Under the pieces are notes generated by a model. That model made no database searches, was not told where the DNA came from, and saw nothing but the letters and a program-made list of their open reading frames with translations. DNA of 64,000 bases from Paenibacillus sp. E222 (lineage in GTDB: Bacteria; Bacillota; Bacilli; Paenibacillales; Paenibacillaceae), in assembly GCF_013401555.1 (NCBI RefSeq), contig NZ_CP058552.1, positions 6,014,001 through 6,078,000 of the forward strand, read 5' to 3'. Shown piece by piece: positions 1 through 8,967 of this stretch; the first letter of the stretch is position 1, and each line of letters starts with the position of its first letter. The position numbers and the translations under genes were made by a program.

Positions 1-351
1 TAATGTTTGTATATTTTCATTGACATGTTCCGTCGCCGAAAACAAATAAACCGTCTGGTCAAAACTGGTAAAGGCATTGGCAGAAGCACCATGAGAAGCA
101 AATGTGGCAAAAATATCACCAGTTGGTTCTTCAAACATTTTGTGTTCCAGAAAATGAGCAATTCCGTCCGGAACCTTCACTTCCTCCTGCCCTTCAACCT
201 TAAAATGATTGTCGACCGAACCGTATTTAGTAGCAAATGTGGCATATGTTTTCTGGAAACCCGGTTTAGGCAAAATATAAACATGCAGCCCGTTATCCAT
301 CACTTCGTAATACAGCGTTTCCTGCAAACGATCGTATGTTATGCTCTCCAC
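1..351 (-). CDS. ymfH: M16-family zinc peptidase YmfH (N-terminal part, runs off the window)
   Basis: First 117 codons of a pitrilysin/insulinase-type peptidase, cut by the window edge. The translation carries an intact zinc-binding HxxEH motif (HFLEH, residues 66-70), so this member of the pair should be catalytically competent. It starts with GTG three bases after the ymfF stop, so the two are translationally close and probably form a heterodimer of one active and one inactive M16 chain. In B. subtilis YmfF and YmfH are linked to the 5-aminopentanol modification of elongation factor P; that role here is inferred from homology and gene order. The C-terminal part was not seen. Confidence 0.9.
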   Translation of the reverse strand, partial: MESITYDRLQETLYYEVMDNGLHVYILPKPGFQKTYATFATKYGSVDNHFKVEGQEEVKVPDGIAHFLEHKMFEEPTGDIFATFASHGASANAFTSFDQTVYLFSATEHVNENIQTL

Positions 352-354
352 CGA

Positions 355-1635
355 CTATTCCCCCTTCTCATCACGCAAGAAATAAATCGTATCCAGACGG
401 AATTTCTCTGCCGCCTCACGAACATTTTCTTTGCTGATCTGTTCTACCTGGGTCAGCAGTTCCTCGGCGGTCCGCTCTTTGCCGGATAACTGTCGATTGA
501 AATCATAAGCAATCAGCTCAAATGCAGAATCCTGCATTTCCTTGAGCAGATTACGGATCATCGCCTTGGTCTGAGACATCTCCAGGTCAGTGATATTTCC
601 ATTCTTCATTTCATCCAGCTGCTGCTTGATAATCCTGACGGCTTTTTCATAATTGGGGATTTCTATCCCGGATTGAATCGTTGCAATACCCTTATGTCCG
701 TCATAACGGGAAGAGGCATAGTACGCCAGGCTTTCTTTTTCACGAACATTAACGAACAGTTTGGAATGCGGATATCCTCCGAGAATGCCGTTATACATCA
801 ATGCTGCTGCATACTGCGGGTCACCATAAGTAATTGACGTGCGAAGTCCCATATTGAGCTTACCCTGATTCACATTAAGCCGTTCTACAACGGTTTCCAC
901 TTCTTTATCTCCACGAATAGCTTTCTGTGTGTGATAGTCGGAAGAGATCGTACGTTCAACATTGAAATAACGCTGCACCAGATTCTCTACCTCTTCCAGC
1001 GTGGTGTCTCCCACCACATACAAGTCCATACTGGCTTGCTGCAACCATTCCTGGTACGAGGCTGTCAATGTATCTGGATCAATGCCGGGCAAATCCTTGC
1101 GCTCACCAAGCGGGTGCAAACGATACGGCTCGTTTTTACACATCTCCTCAATACTACGTTCCGCAGCATAACGCATTTTGTCATTGACGATGGACTCCAG
1201 CATTTTGCGAACAGTCTCCCGCTCAGCTTGTACATATGAGGTCCGAAAATGTCCATCCTCCTGTGCAGGGCGTGTGAGCACCTCCCCGAGAAAAGCAAAA
1301 GAACGATCCAACAGCTGCTCGTCCCCGCCAACAAAGGAATCATTAATGGTATCCATACGGAACTGTACAATCTGGTAATCGCCACGTTTATAGACATCAA
1401 AGCCAAAACCCGCTCCATACAAATGTTCCAACTGTTCTCGAAATTGCGTTGTTTCCGGATAGGATTCGGTCCCGCGCCGAAGCACAAAAGGTGTTAAGGC
1501 TACTTTGGTTACCGTATCTTCCTGCAGGGGAACCCCTGCGTAAAGTGAGATTGCAAATGTCTTAAAACGTTTCGTAGGAAGAACATGTATGCGGAATTCT
1601 TTCCGGTTTCCTCGTTCAAATCCTGATGTATTCAA
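355..1635 (-). CDS. ymfF: M16-family peptidase-like protein YmfF (degenerate active site)
   Basis: A 426-residue protein of the M16 (insulinase-like) family, directly upstream of ymfH. At the place of the zinc motif it has EQLEH (residues 67-71): the first zinc-binding histidine of HxxEH is replaced by glutamate. It is therefore probably the non-catalytic partner of the downstream YmfH. Both are associated in B. subtilis with EF-P 5-aminopentanol modification. The best start is a TTG at 1635, nine bases after an AAAGGGG ribosome-binding site. The B. subtilis genes ymfC and ymfD that precede ymfF are absent here and sleB occupies that position. Confidence 0.93.
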   Translation of the reverse strand: MNTSGFERGNRKEFRIHVLPTKRFKTFAISLYAGVPLQEDTVTKVALTPFVLRRGTESYPETTQFREQLEHLYGAGFGFDVYKRGDYQIVQFRMDTINDSFVGGDEQLLDRSFAFLGEVLTRPAQEDGHFRTSYVQAERETVRKMLESIVNDKMRYAAERSIEEMCKNEPYRLHPLGERKDLPGIDPDTLTASYQEWLQQASMDLYVVGDTTLEEVENLVQRYFNVERTISSDYHTQKAIRGDKEVETVVERLNVNQGKLNMGLRTSITYGDPQYAAALMYNGILGGYPHSKLFVNVREKESLAYYASSRYDGHKGIATIQSGIEIPNYEKAVRIIKQQLDEMKNGNITDLEMSQTKAMIRNLLKEMQDSAFELIAYDFNRQLSGKERTAEELLTQVEQISKENVREAAEKFRLDTIYFLRDEKGE

Positions 1636-1711
1636 ATGTCAAAACCCCTTTACGGCGTCATTTATCGTGCAATAAGTGAAGCTTAAACGTAACAACCATT
1701 TTAACCCATTC

Positions 1712-1753
1712 AAAAGGCAAGAAGCAACCGAAGTCACGCCTTCTGGTTGCTTC
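1712..1753 (-). terminator. Probable terminator after sleB
   Basis: Inverted repeat GAAGCAACC (1721-1729) / GGTTGCTTC (1745-1753) with a further inner pairing, placed just after the sleB stop on the minus strand. The downstream U-run is short (four bases at 1712-1715, interrupted), so termination may be partial. Confidence 0.5.
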
Positions 1754-1761
1754 CAAGATCA

Positions 1762-2592
1762 TCACATACAGAATATATGCTGCCCGATTGTTTTTACCTG
1801 AGGACGTGTCCAGATCCATTTGGATGTAGCTGTCTTCGGATTAAAATAATAGAGGCATCCACCGGATGGGTCCCAACCATTTATCGCCTGTTCAACTGCC
1901 TTTTTAGCTTGTGCATTCGGTTCCAGATAAATCTGGCCGTCTGCAACGGCGGTGAACGCACCTGGCTGGAAAATTACTCCAGATGGGGTGTTCGGGAAAC
2001 TCGGCGATTTAACGCGATTTAGGATAACTGCGGCTACTGCCACTTGACCTTCAAACGGCTCTCCGCGAGATTCACCATATACAGCGTTAGCCATAATTTT
2101 GATTTCGTTCTCCGACAACCCCATGGAATTGGCTGAGCCCATATTGTCCTGCTCTTTATCCGCAGTATTGTTATTGTTGCCACTATCTCCTGAAGTTTGA
2201 TCCTTGTGCAGCGGTGTTTCTGTTGGCGACCATTGTTTTGAAGCATTATACAGCTTCAGCTTCGTTTTGGCTCCGACCACACCGTCTACCTTCATGCCAA
2301 ATTCAGATTGAAACCATTTGACCGATTTCAGTGTACTGCTGCCAAAATTGCTGTCAATTTTACCATTGTAAAATCCCAAATACTTCAGCCGGCCTTGAAG
2401 CTCGTATACATCCTGACCATAACTTCCATATTTCACAGCATTGGTGCTAAAGGTGGGTAAGGACTTTTCTTCGACCTGCGGGGAACTTGGGTTTGGACTA
2501 TCGGTTGCTGTATTCCCAGGAAGCAAATAACGAATTCCCAATGCGGACATCAGCAAAATAGCAGTGAAAAGCCATATGTTCATTTTTCGCAT
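1762..2592 (-). CDS. sleB: Spore cortex-lytic enzyme SleB
   Basis: Germination-specific cortex peptidoglycan hydrolase (lytic transglycosylase), exported to the spore cortex/inner membrane region. From the start at 2592 the protein has 276 residues: an N-terminal hydrophobic signal/anchor (about 5-25), a peptidoglycan-binding domain (about 54-115, motif GRLKYLGFYNGKID), an Asn/Asp-rich linker (about 120-155) and a SleB/CwlJ-type hydrolase domain (about 160-276) with the family acidic residue in YGESRGEP (E174). A longer frame opens at 2655, but a good sigma-G promoter overlaps its first codons, so the transcript would begin inside it; this favours the ATG at 2592. The gene is monocistronic, between spoIIIE and ymfF. 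No ypeB, the usual partner, is adjacent. Confidence 0.9.
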   Translation of the reverse strand: MRKMNIWLFTAILLMSALGIRYLLPGNTATDSPNPSSPQVEEKSLPTFSTNAVKYGSYGQDVYELQGRLKYLGFYNGKIDSNFGSSTLKSVKWFQSEFGMKVDGVVGAKTKLKLYNASKQWSPTETPLHKDQTSGDSGNNNNTADKEQDNMGSANSMGLSENEIKIMANAVYGESRGEPFEGQVAVAAVILNRVKSPSFPNTPSGVIFQPGAFTAVADGQIYLEPNAQAKKAVEQAINGWDPSGGCLYYFNPKTATSKWIWTRPQVKTIGQHIFCM

Positions 2593-2640
2593 CGACTGTG
2601 CTCTACCTTTCTCTTGTGGGATTAACAGAATCGCTAAGGT

Positions 2641-2670
2641 TATTATGACAACCATACTTCGTTCCTATGC
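2641..2670 (-). promoter_or_regulatory. Putative sigma-G promoter of sleB
   Basis: Minus strand reads GCATA (-35, 2666-2670), an 18-base spacer, then CATAATA (-10, 2641-2647). Both boxes fit the forespore sigma-G consensus (gHATR and CATWHTA). Sigma-G control agrees with what is known for sleB in B. subtilis. The implied transcript start lies about 40 bases before the chosen ATG. Confidence 0.6.
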
Positions 2671-2724
2671 ACCAAATCCTCCGATCATTGGACATCATGG
2701 CAAATCTTCAGTCAAATGACATGC

Positions 2725-2753
2725 AAAAAACCCTCAACCAATAAGGTTGAGGG
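2725..2753 (-). terminator. Rho-independent terminator of spoIIIE
   Basis: Perfect 9-bp stem CCCTCAACC (2731-2739) / GGTTGAGGG (2745-2753) with a 5-base loop, followed on the minus strand by six U (2725-2730). It lies 28 bases after the spoIIIE stop. Confidence 0.9.
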
Positions 2754-2780
2754 CTTTAATCATTTGCACGTGCCAGTGTA

Positions 2781-5510
2781 TTACGAGCTAATTTTATTCT
2801 GTTGATACTGCTCCAGTGAGATGAGTACTTCCCGTGGTTTGCTACCCTCGTAAGGACCGATCACACCTCGGGCTTCCATGGAGTCAATCAAACGTGCTGC
2901 ACGGGTATAACCAACTCGCATTCGGCGTTGAAGCAGAGAAACCGAGGCTTGCTTCGCCTCCAAAATAATCTGCACCGCCTGTTCATATAACTCATCCTGT
3001 ACTTCATCTGCTGCCTGAACGGAATCATCCACCTCAGGCACAAGGGATTCGTCATACTGCGCTTCACCCTGACCACGCACGTAATTCACGATATTTTCAA
3101 CTTCCTCATCACTCATGAAAGCACCTTGTACACGAACCGGCTTCGAAGCTCCCATAGGCATGAACAGCATATCTCCCCGACCCAATAGCTTCTCGGCCCC
3201 GCCCATATCCAGAATGGTTCGGGAATCCACTTGAGAGGATACACCGAAGGCAATCCGGGAAGGGATGTTGGCTTTGATTACACCAGTGATAACATCCACA
3301 GAAGGGCGCTGTGTGGCAATGATCAGATGGATACCGGCTGCACGCGCCATCTGAGCCAATCGGGCAATCGCATCTTCCACGTCACCCGCGGCAACCATCA
3401 TGAGGTCAGCCAGCTCGTCCACGATAACAACAATATAAGGCAAAACCGCCGCTGGGTTGTCTTTCATCAGATTATTATAGCCTTCAACGTTACGTGTACC
3501 CGATTTGGAGAACAGCTCATACCTTTTCTCCATCTCAACAACGATCTTTTTGAGAGCAAGTGAAGCCCTCTTAGGATCAGTTACGACCGGTGCCATCAGA
3601 TGCGGAATACCATTATATACGTTCAGCTCGACCATTTTGGGATCTACCATTAGAAACTTCACTTCATCCGGCTTCGCTTTGTACAGGATGCTGGTAATAA
3701 TACCATTGATACATACTGATTTACCTGAACCTGTTGCACCAGCCACCAGCAAATGGGGCATACGAGCCAGATTACCGATAATCGTCTGCCCAGAGATATC
3801 CCGTCCAAATGCAATGGTCACTTTGGATTCGGCTTCCTGGAATGTAGCTGTCTCCATGACCTCCCGCATCGTTACAACCGATACCTCTCCATTCGGTACC
3901 TCAATACCGATAGCGGATTTGCCGGGAATTGGCGCTTCCATCCGGATATCCTTTGCCGCCAGGGCTAATGCAATATCATCTGTCAGACTTACAATTCTGC
4001 TCACCTTCACACCAATATCCGGTTGGATCTCATATCGTGTAACAGCAGGCCCTCTGACGACTTCAAGTACTTTGGCGCGAACACCGAAGCTTTCCAGCGT
4101 TGCTTCCAGCTTGCGTGCAGTCTGCATATAGTCCTTCTGGTCGCCGCCCTTACCTCCGTTGTTGGGCTTCGAAAGAAGCCTGAACGATGGAAGTTTATAT
4201 GGCTTGGGAGGTGGTGGAGGCGGCTTAACAGGCTGCACTTCCTGCCCCTCCGTATCCGAAGCATCCAATCCTTGAGCCGCATTGCTCAACGTAGATGCAA
4301 CGTCTGAACTACCCTCAACAGCATCCATCCCATCTGTTCCGGCATCTGCCGCTCCAGGCCACTCCATGTTATCCACAAGTTCATCTGAAATCTTGATTGG
4401 AAGCTCATCTGTCTGCATATTATCCGTTAGATCATCTGGGAAAGGATACGCATCATCCAGATCATCATCTTTACTCGCATCCTCGGATCTGACATGTTCA
4501 AAGAAGTCACGGATGATTGGAGCCGAATTAGGTCTTGATTGCACTGGAACTGCTGCGGAAGCCATTACATCGGATGCGATGATTGGCTCGTCATGCCATG
4601 AATCTGCTGGAGGTTCCTGCTCAGCTCGGTAGACAACATGTTCCGTGTCTAAAGAATTATCCTCGTCCAAACCACGCTCATTCTTCGTCCGATCAGAACC
4701 CCATTTTCCAAAGAGTTGGAAAAATATCGGGGCTTTTCGTTTCGGTAGCTGCTGATCCTGCAGATCATCGTCATCATCTTCCTCATCGTTCACTGGAACA
4801 GGAACCACTTTGCGGACATTCCCGTTTTTCTTGCCCGCAGAACTTGAAACGGCTCGTGCTGACGGTCTAGCCTCCAGCTTTTTGTACATCGCACTTCCTG
4901 CATCCCATATTTTGGTTCTGAAAATGCGAATCAAATCGACATAAGAAAGATTGGTAACCAGCATGAAGCTGATAATGAACATCACGATCATAATCAATCG
5001 TGCCCCCAAGCTGCCAAACAACCACAAGAACAAGGCAAATTGCGCCGCTCCAATATAACCGCCGCTAATGTCCTTATTGAGCATTGAATCCCGTTCGCCT
5101 GGCGCAGCAGGCGTGAGCAGCTCGGTTTGCATATCATTATGTATCTGTGTAAGTACAGCACCAGGCTCAAGGGCTCCAACCGGAATAAGCTTCTGGTGCA
5201 TGGCAGAGACGGTACTCATCAGGGTTAAGGCAAACACCAGTAATACAAGCCCTGTCTTGCGCGTTGTCCAACCACTAGGCCATTTTCGATGAATCATCAC
5301 CATTAAGCCATAATAAATCCCGATAAGCGGAATCGCAAAATAGAACTTGCCAAGCATTAATCCAAACATCTTGGAAAGCGAGCGTCCTACGGTTGCTTCA
5401 CCCGACAAAGCAATGACGGCAAGGGTAATAAGCACAATGCCGTAAATTTCATATTTTAAAACGCCACTAAACGCTGCGGCCTTTTTTTTCCTCTTTTTTC
5501 TTCTGGCCAA
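2781..5510 (-). CDS. spoIIIE: DNA translocase FtsK/SpoIIIE
   Basis: Septum-located, ATP-driven DNA pump that moves the chromosome into the forespore and clears DNA from division septa. The 909-residue protein has hydrophobic membrane segments in the first 190 residues, a long linker (about 205-450), a RecA-like motor with Walker A GATGSGKS (591-598) and a Walker B region ([11 protein letters not shown]), and a C-terminal winged-helix gamma domain (about 840-905) that would read KOPS/SRS-type sequences. It is about 120 residues longer than B. subtilis SpoIIIE; the extra length is an acidic linker with an Asp run near 244-249 and a proline run near 430-436. The start is a TTG preceded by GGGGGTG. 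Position next to tepA/ylzJ matches B. subtilis spoIIIE. Confidence 0.96.
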   Translation of the reverse strand: MARRKKRKKKAAAFSGVLKYEIYGIVLITLAVIALSGEATVGRSLSKMFGLMLGKFYFAIPLIGIYYGLMVMIHRKWPSGWTTRKTGLVLLVFALTLMSTVSAMHQKLIPVGALEPGAVLTQIHNDMQTELLTPAAPGERDSMLNKDISGGYIGAAQFALFLWLFGSLGARLIMIVMFIISFMLVTNLSYVDLIRIFRTKIWDAGSAMYKKLEARPSARAVSSSAGKKNGNVRKVVPVPVNDEEDDDDDLQDQQLPKRKAPIFFQLFGKWGSDRTKNERGLDEDNSLDTEHVVYRAEQEPPADSWHDEPIIASDVMASAAVPVQSRPNSAPIIRDFFEHVRSEDASKDDDLDDAYPFPDDLTDNMQTDELPIKISDELVDNMEWPGAADAGTDGMDAVEGSSDVASTLSNAAQGLDASDTEGQEVQPVKPPPPPPKPYKLPSFRLLSKPNNGGKGGDQKDYMQTARKLEATLESFGVRAKVLEVVRGPAVTRYEIQPDIGVKVSRIVSLTDDIALALAAKDIRMEAPIPGKSAIGIEVPNGEVSVVTMREVMETATFQEAESKVTIAFGRDISGQTIIGNLARMPHLLVAGATGSGKSVCINGIITSILYKAKPDEVKFLMVDPKMVELNVYNGIPHLMAPVVTDPKRASLALKKIVVEMEKRYELFSKSGTRNVEGYNNLMKDNPAAVLPYIVVIVDELADLMMVAAGDVEDAIARLAQMARAAGIHLIIATQRPSVDVITGVIKANIPSRIAFGVSSQVDSRTILDMGGAEKLLGRGDMLFMPMGASKPVRVQGAFMSDEEVENIVNYVRGQGEAQYDESLVPEVDDSVQAADEVQDELYEQAVQIILEAKQASVSLLQRRMRVGYTRAARLIDSMEARGVIGPYEGSKPREVLISLEQYQQNKISS

Positions 5511-5533
5511 AATCAGGTCACCCCCAGAAGAAT

Positions 5534-5542
5534 ATTATACCA
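5534..5542 (-). promoter_or_regulatory. Extended -10 promoter candidate upstream of spoIIIE
   Basis: The minus strand reads TGGTATAAT, an extended sigma-A -10 element, 24 bases before the TTG start. I see no good -35 at 17-18 bases, which extended -10 promoters can tolerate. It would let spoIIIE be expressed apart from tepA-ylzJ. Confidence 0.4.
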
Positions 5543-5600
5543 TACAAATATAATCCGTACATATGTTCTTTTTCTTCTCAATTTGTCTTATTTCGTCGCG

Positions 5601-5831
5601 TTATGTTGGTCCCGGGTTACCCGAAAGCGGAACGATCGATCCGGGCATATTGGCTGGATTCAGATAAGCTTCCAAGGGGCATTCAAGCAAACGTACAATG
5701 ACAGCCTCTTGTTCATTAACAGGTCGGACCTGCATCAATAATCCGTTCACCTTAATCTCCCGGGTGTCTTCTCCCTCATTCCACATCCCTGACCACAGCA
5801 GTTCAGGCGGCATCACGGTGTAAAGTGTCAT
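5601..5831 (-). CDS. ylzJ: YlzJ-like small protein
   Basis: A 76-residue protein of the YlzJ-like family; no function is established. The sequence is compact, without membrane segment or signal peptide, with a PPELLW motif near residue 8. Its ATG overlaps the tepA stop by four bases (ATGA), so translation is coupled to tepA; the tepA-ylzJ-spoIIIE order is the same in B. subtilis. The end is rich in Pro/Gly. I cannot assign a biochemical role. Confidence 0.85.
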   Translation of the reverse strand: MTLYTVMPPELLWSGMWNEGEDTREIKVNGLLMQVRPVNEQEAVIVRLLECPLEAYLNPANMPGSIVPLSGNPGPT

Positions 5832-6601
5832 TGGGTGTAACCCCCTGCCTGCAGTGTCTGTCTTTTGTCTCCTATAAGCTGATTCAACTGGGCGATGGCC
5901 TGGCCTATCCCGCCTACGGCATCCATTAATCCGTATTTGACCGCATCTGCGCTACCCACAGCTGTTCCAATGTCGCGGTTGAGTTCACCGGTCTTAAACA
6001 TCAATTCCTTGAACATTTCTTCCGAGATATTGGAGTGCGACGTAACAAATCTTACGACACGTTCCTGCATCTTCTCCATATATTCAAACGTCTGAGGCAC
6101 GCCTATCACGAGTCCGTTCATACGGATCGGATGAATGGTCATGGTTGCACTACCCGCGATCAGGGAATAGGTTGAAGCAACCGCGATTGGAACCCCAATG
6201 CTGTGTCCTCCTCCAATGACGACGGTAACGGTAGGTTTGCTAAGTGAAGCAATCATTTCGGCAATAGCCAAACCCGCCTCCACATCTCCTCCTACCGTGT
6301 TTAAAATGATCAAAATGCCTTCAATTCGCTGGTTCTGTTCTGCTGCAACCAGCTGCGGAATGATGTGCTCATACTTTGTTGTTTTATTTTGCGGTGGTAA
6401 AATTAAATGCCCTTCCACCTGACCGATAATGGTCATGCAGAAAATGTTTGATTCAGCTGCAGGTGACTGCGTTTGTCCAAATTGCTGAATGGCCTCCGTT
6501 ACCGGAGACATGGTCTTTTCCTCTTGTGCCGGCACTTCCGGTGCCTCGGTGCCCGGTTGTTCCGATTTGGGTGTTTGCTTGCTTTTCATGTATTCACTCA
6601 T
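5828..6601 (-). CDS. tepA: Translocation-enhancing protein TepA, ClpP-class serine peptidase
   Basis: A 257-residue ClpP/crotonase-fold protease that in B. subtilis enhances protein translocation and has been linked to spore protein turnover. A charged, Pro/Gln/Glu-rich N-terminus (1-50) precedes the ClpP-like core. The catalytic serine lies in GGGHSIG (S134) and the histidine in TIHP (H157). I place the start at the ATG at 6601, nine bases after GAAGGGG; an ATG at 6628 in the same frame lacks a comparable ribosome-binding site. It is the first gene of tepA-ylzJ-spoIIIE, downstream of the rnjB terminator. Confidence 0.9.
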   Translation of the reverse strand: MSEYMKSKQTPKSEQPGTEAPEVPAQEEKTMSPVTEAIQQFGQTQSPAAESNIFCMTIIGQVEGHLILPPQNKTTKYEHIIPQLVAAEQNQRIEGILIILNTVGGDVEAGLAIAEMIASLSKPTVTVVIGGGHSIGVPIAVASTYSLIAGSATMTIHPIRMNGLVIGVPQTFEYMEKMQERVVRFVTSHSNISEEMFKELMFKTGELNRDIGTAVGSADAVKYGLMDAVGGIGQAIAQLNQLIGDKRQTLQAGGYTQ

Positions 6602-6722
6602 TCGATTAATCCCCTTCTCCAGAAACATGTAATGTATTTCCTTAGTATGGGGAATGTTCCAGCTGACTTATACCCCATTACCATCAATTTCTCCAGAATC
6701 TGGTGTTGGGCCAGAAAACAAC

Positions 6723-6776
6723 AAAAAAAGCCCCTTCTCTACGAGGAACCGTCCAATATTACTCGTAGAGAAGGGG
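6723..6776 (-). terminator. Strong terminator after rnjB
   Basis: A 15-bp perfect stem: CCCCTTCTCTACGAG (6731-6745) pairs with 6762-6776, with a 16-base loop and a seven-U tract on the minus strand (6723-6729). It separates rnjB from tepA. Confidence 0.93.
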
Positions 6777-6815
6777 CGACTGTGTGCCTGAATTTATGTT
6801 TTTGTTTGATTTATT

Positions 6816-8495
6816 TTAAACTTCCATAATGATTGGCAAAATCATCGGTCTACGACGAGTTTGCTCATACAAGAAGCGTCCGAGAGCATCTTTAACATTC
6901 GTTTTGAGTGAAGCCCATTCGTTAACGTTCTCACTCATCAACTTCTGCAATGTGCTGCTGACGATGCGATTGGCTTCATCAAGCAGTCCTTCCGATTCGC
7001 GTACATAGACAAATCCACGAGAGATAATGTCCGGACCGGATACAATTTTGCCATCCTGTTTGCTCAGTGTTACCACGACAACCAGAATACCATCCTGTGA
7101 CAGCAACTTACGGTCACGCAATACGATGTTACCTACATCGCCTACACCCAAACCGTCGATTAACACGTTACCTGCAGTAACTTTACCTGCCTTGCGTGCA
7201 GCTCCGTTTTGAATTTCTACCACTTCACCGATATCCGTAATAAAAATGTTGTCTGGATCAATACCTACAGACTCAGCCAGTACCGCGTGGCGGCGCTGCA
7301 TACGGAATTCACCGTGAATCGGCAGGAAGTATTTCGGTTTCATCAGGTTAAGCATCAGCTTGAGCTCTTCCTGGCTACCGTGACCGGATACGTGAACGCC
7401 ACTGTTTGCACCGCTGTAGTGCACATTGGCACCCAAACGGAACAGTTCGTCAATCGTACGGCCTACATATTTCTCATTACCCGGAACTGGTGTTGCCGCG
7501 ATAATTACTGTATCCCCAGGCAGAATATCTACCTTACGATGAGTGGAACGAGCCATACGTGTCAATGCTGACATTGGCTCGCCTTGGCTACCTGTGCAGA
7601 GAATTACTACACGGTCAGCAGCCATTTTGCCTACTTCTTCCGGCTCAATGATCATGCCGTCTGGAATCTCAAGGTAACCCAGTTCAGAAGCAATACCCAC
7701 CACATTTACCATACTGCGTCCAATAACTGCGACTTTACGTCCAGTTACTTCAGCTGCATTGATAACTTGTTGAATCCGGTGTACGTTGGAAGCAAACGTT
7801 GCTACAACAACACGTTGGCTTGCTTTACGGAAGATATCTTCCAGAACGATACCCACATTTTTCTCCGAAGGTGTAAATCCAGGTTTCTCTGCGTTAGTAC
7901 TATCGGACAAGAGGGCAAGTACGCCATTCGTTCCGATTTGTGCCATACGCTGGAGATCTGCATATTGACCATTGACTGGAGTGTGGTCAAATTTGAAGTC
8001 ACCTGTATGAACAACAGCGCCTTCCGGTGTTTCGACACATACGCCGACGGAGTCCGGAATACTATGGTTAGTAGCGAAGAACGTTGCTTTCAATACAGAG
8101 CCGAGTTGGATCTCGGAATCCGCATCAATCAGGATGCGTTTTGTTTCACCCAGCAAATTGGCTTCTTTCAGCTTGTTTTCCACAAGTCCGAGAGTAAGCT
8201 TTGTTCCGTAAACGGGAACATTCAAGTGTTTCAGAACATATGGCAGACCACCGATATGATCCTCATGTCCGTGAGTCAAAATAATACCTCTTACTTTGTC
8301 ACGGTTTTCAGTCAGATAAGAAATGTCAGGAATGACAATGTCAATTCCAAGCATATCTTCTTCCGGGAATTTAAGACCAGCATCTACGACTACAATGTCG
8401 TTAGCGTATTGGATGACGTACATATTTTTACCAATCTCGCCTACGCCGCCCAAAGCAAAAATCATCAGTTTATCGTTGTTATTTTTCTTAGACAA
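6816..8495 (-). CDS. rnjB: Ribonuclease J
   Basis: A 559-residue metallo-beta-lactamase/beta-CASP ribonuclease with 5'-3' exonuclease and endonuclease activity in mRNA decay and rRNA maturation. The zinc motif THGHEDHIGG (residues 74-83) is complete, so the enzyme should be catalytically active. Further family motifs are HTGDFKFD, LLSDSTNAE and the C-terminal PIHGEFR. By position after dapA it corresponds to B. subtilis rnjB (RNase J2), but sequence alone does not let me separate J1 from J2. The start is a TTG after AGGAGG. It is preceded by an unusually long 472-base gap, so it probably has its own promoter, and it is followed by a strong terminator. Confidence 0.93.
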   Translation of the reverse strand: MSKKNNNDKLMIFALGGVGEIGKNMYVIQYANDIVVVDAGLKFPEEDMLGIDIVIPDISYLTENRDKVRGIILTHGHEDHIGGLPYVLKHLNVPVYGTKLTLGLVENKLKEANLLGETKRILIDADSEIQLGSVLKATFFATNHSIPDSVGVCVETPEGAVVHTGDFKFDHTPVNGQYADLQRMAQIGTNGVLALLSDSTNAEKPGFTPSEKNVGIVLEDIFRKASQRVVVATFASNVHRIQQVINAAEVTGRKVAVIGRSMVNVVGIASELGYLEIPDGMIIEPEEVGKMAADRVVILCTGSQGEPMSALTRMARSTHRKVDILPGDTVIIAATPVPGNEKYVGRTIDELFRLGANVHYSGANSGVHVSGHGSQEELKLMLNLMKPKYFLPIHGEFRMQRRHAVLAESVGIDPDNIFITDIGEVVEIQNGAARKAGKVTAGNVLIDGLGVGDVGNIVLRDRKLLSQDGILVVVVTLSKQDGKIVSGPDIISRGFVYVRESEGLLDEANRIVSSTLQKLMSENVNEWASLKTNVKDALGRFLYEQTRRRPMILPIIMEV

Positions 8496-8551
8496 ATGAA
8501 TCTAAACCTCCTATGGTAGTTGGACGTCGTACCTTATTATTTTATTGTAAG

Positions 8552-8680
8552 TTAAGAAAAGCAGTCCATCACACCCATGCCCGTAAATAGGGATGAATGC
8601 AAAAGAGCACCTTTATTCACGATATTTGGAAGAAGTTCTTCGAAGTTATTCCCCTTCACCAACAAGATGGATTTTGAAAT
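8552..8680 (-). CDS. Doubtful short ORF in the rnjB leader (downstream one)
   Basis: Open frame of 42 codons, or 37 from the TTG at 8665, that follows an AAGGAGG at 8684-8690 and ends in TAA at 8552. No ATG stands at a usual distance from that Shine-Dalgarno sequence; the candidates are ATT at 8680 or TTG at 8665 and 8662. The predicted peptide includes NNFEELLPNIVNKG and is not known to me. It could be a leader peptide, a decayed gene or chance. It overlaps the preceding short ORF in another frame. Confidence 0.2.
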   Translation of the reverse strand: MSKSILLVKGNNFEELLPNIVNKGALLHSSLFTGMGVMDCFS

Positions 8681-8783
8681 GATCCTCCTTAGCCGTTCCT
8701 TCCTTTTTCACCACAAAGCTACACCGAGAAACGATGTCGCTTTCAATTTCAAAAAAATACCGCACCCAGTCACTTGACATCAT
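8646..8783 (-). CDS. Doubtful short ORF in the rnjB leader (upstream one)
   Basis: Open frame ATG to TAA of 45 codons with protein-like composition (contains DWVRYFFEIE and a charged KKEGTAKEDH stretch). There is no Shine-Dalgarno sequence, and its first ATG overlaps the -10 box of the only visible promoter, so translation from that ATG is unlikely unless another promoter exists upstream. It may be a remnant of a lost gene. Confidence 0.22.
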   Translation of the reverse strand: MMSSDWVRYFFEIESDIVSRCSFVVKKEGTAKEDHFKIHLVGEGE

Positions 8784-8811
8784 TATACATGATTAAAAAC
8801 AAAAAAAACAA
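8782..8811 (-). promoter_or_regulatory. Sigma-A-like promoter candidate for rnjB
   Basis: Minus strand TTGTTT (8806-8811), 18-base spacer, perfect TATAAT (8782-8787). It would give a 5' leader of about 280 bases before the rnjB TTG start. Confidence 0.4.
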
Positions 8812-8875
8812 GTCACTCTCTCGTGAACCTCTACGTTTGCCTCCAGTTGTGAAAAGAAACCTAACAATCATCGTC

Positions 8876-8914
8876 AAAAAAAAGAACCGCCTCCTCTTCA
8901 ACGAGGAGCGGTTC
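8876..8914 (-). terminator. Terminator after dapA
   Basis: Stem GAACCG-C-CTCCTC (8884-8896) / GAGGAGCGGTTC (8903-8914) with one bulged base, then eight U on the minus strand (8876-8883). It ends the spoVF-dapG-dapA unit. Confidence 0.93.
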
Positions 8915-8967
8915 TTCTGCAATTTCTATGGGTTTATAAAAAATTCACAAACCCGTTTAATAACGTA

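Larger units (their letters stand above)
8496..8967. other. 472-base dapA-rnjB intergenic region
   Basis: Reading toward rnjB it contains the dapA terminator (8876-8914), a sigma-A-like promoter (8782-8811) and a leader of about 280 bases with two short overlapping open frames (8646-8783 and 8552-8680) and a stray AAGGAGG at 8684-8690. I see no recognised riboswitch consensus. The long leader makes post-transcriptional control of rnjB plausible but unproven. Confidence 0.5.

Noticed and set aside
3505..4131. 208-codon plus-strand ORF opposite spoIIIE
   Set aside because: Antisense to the conserved motor domain of SpoIIIE; no family and no start signal.
7584..8519. 311-codon plus-strand ORF opposite rnjB
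   Set aside because: It is antisense to a conserved enzyme, starts and ends without signals, and its Cys/His/Asn/Phe-heavy composition is that of a mirrored reading frame.
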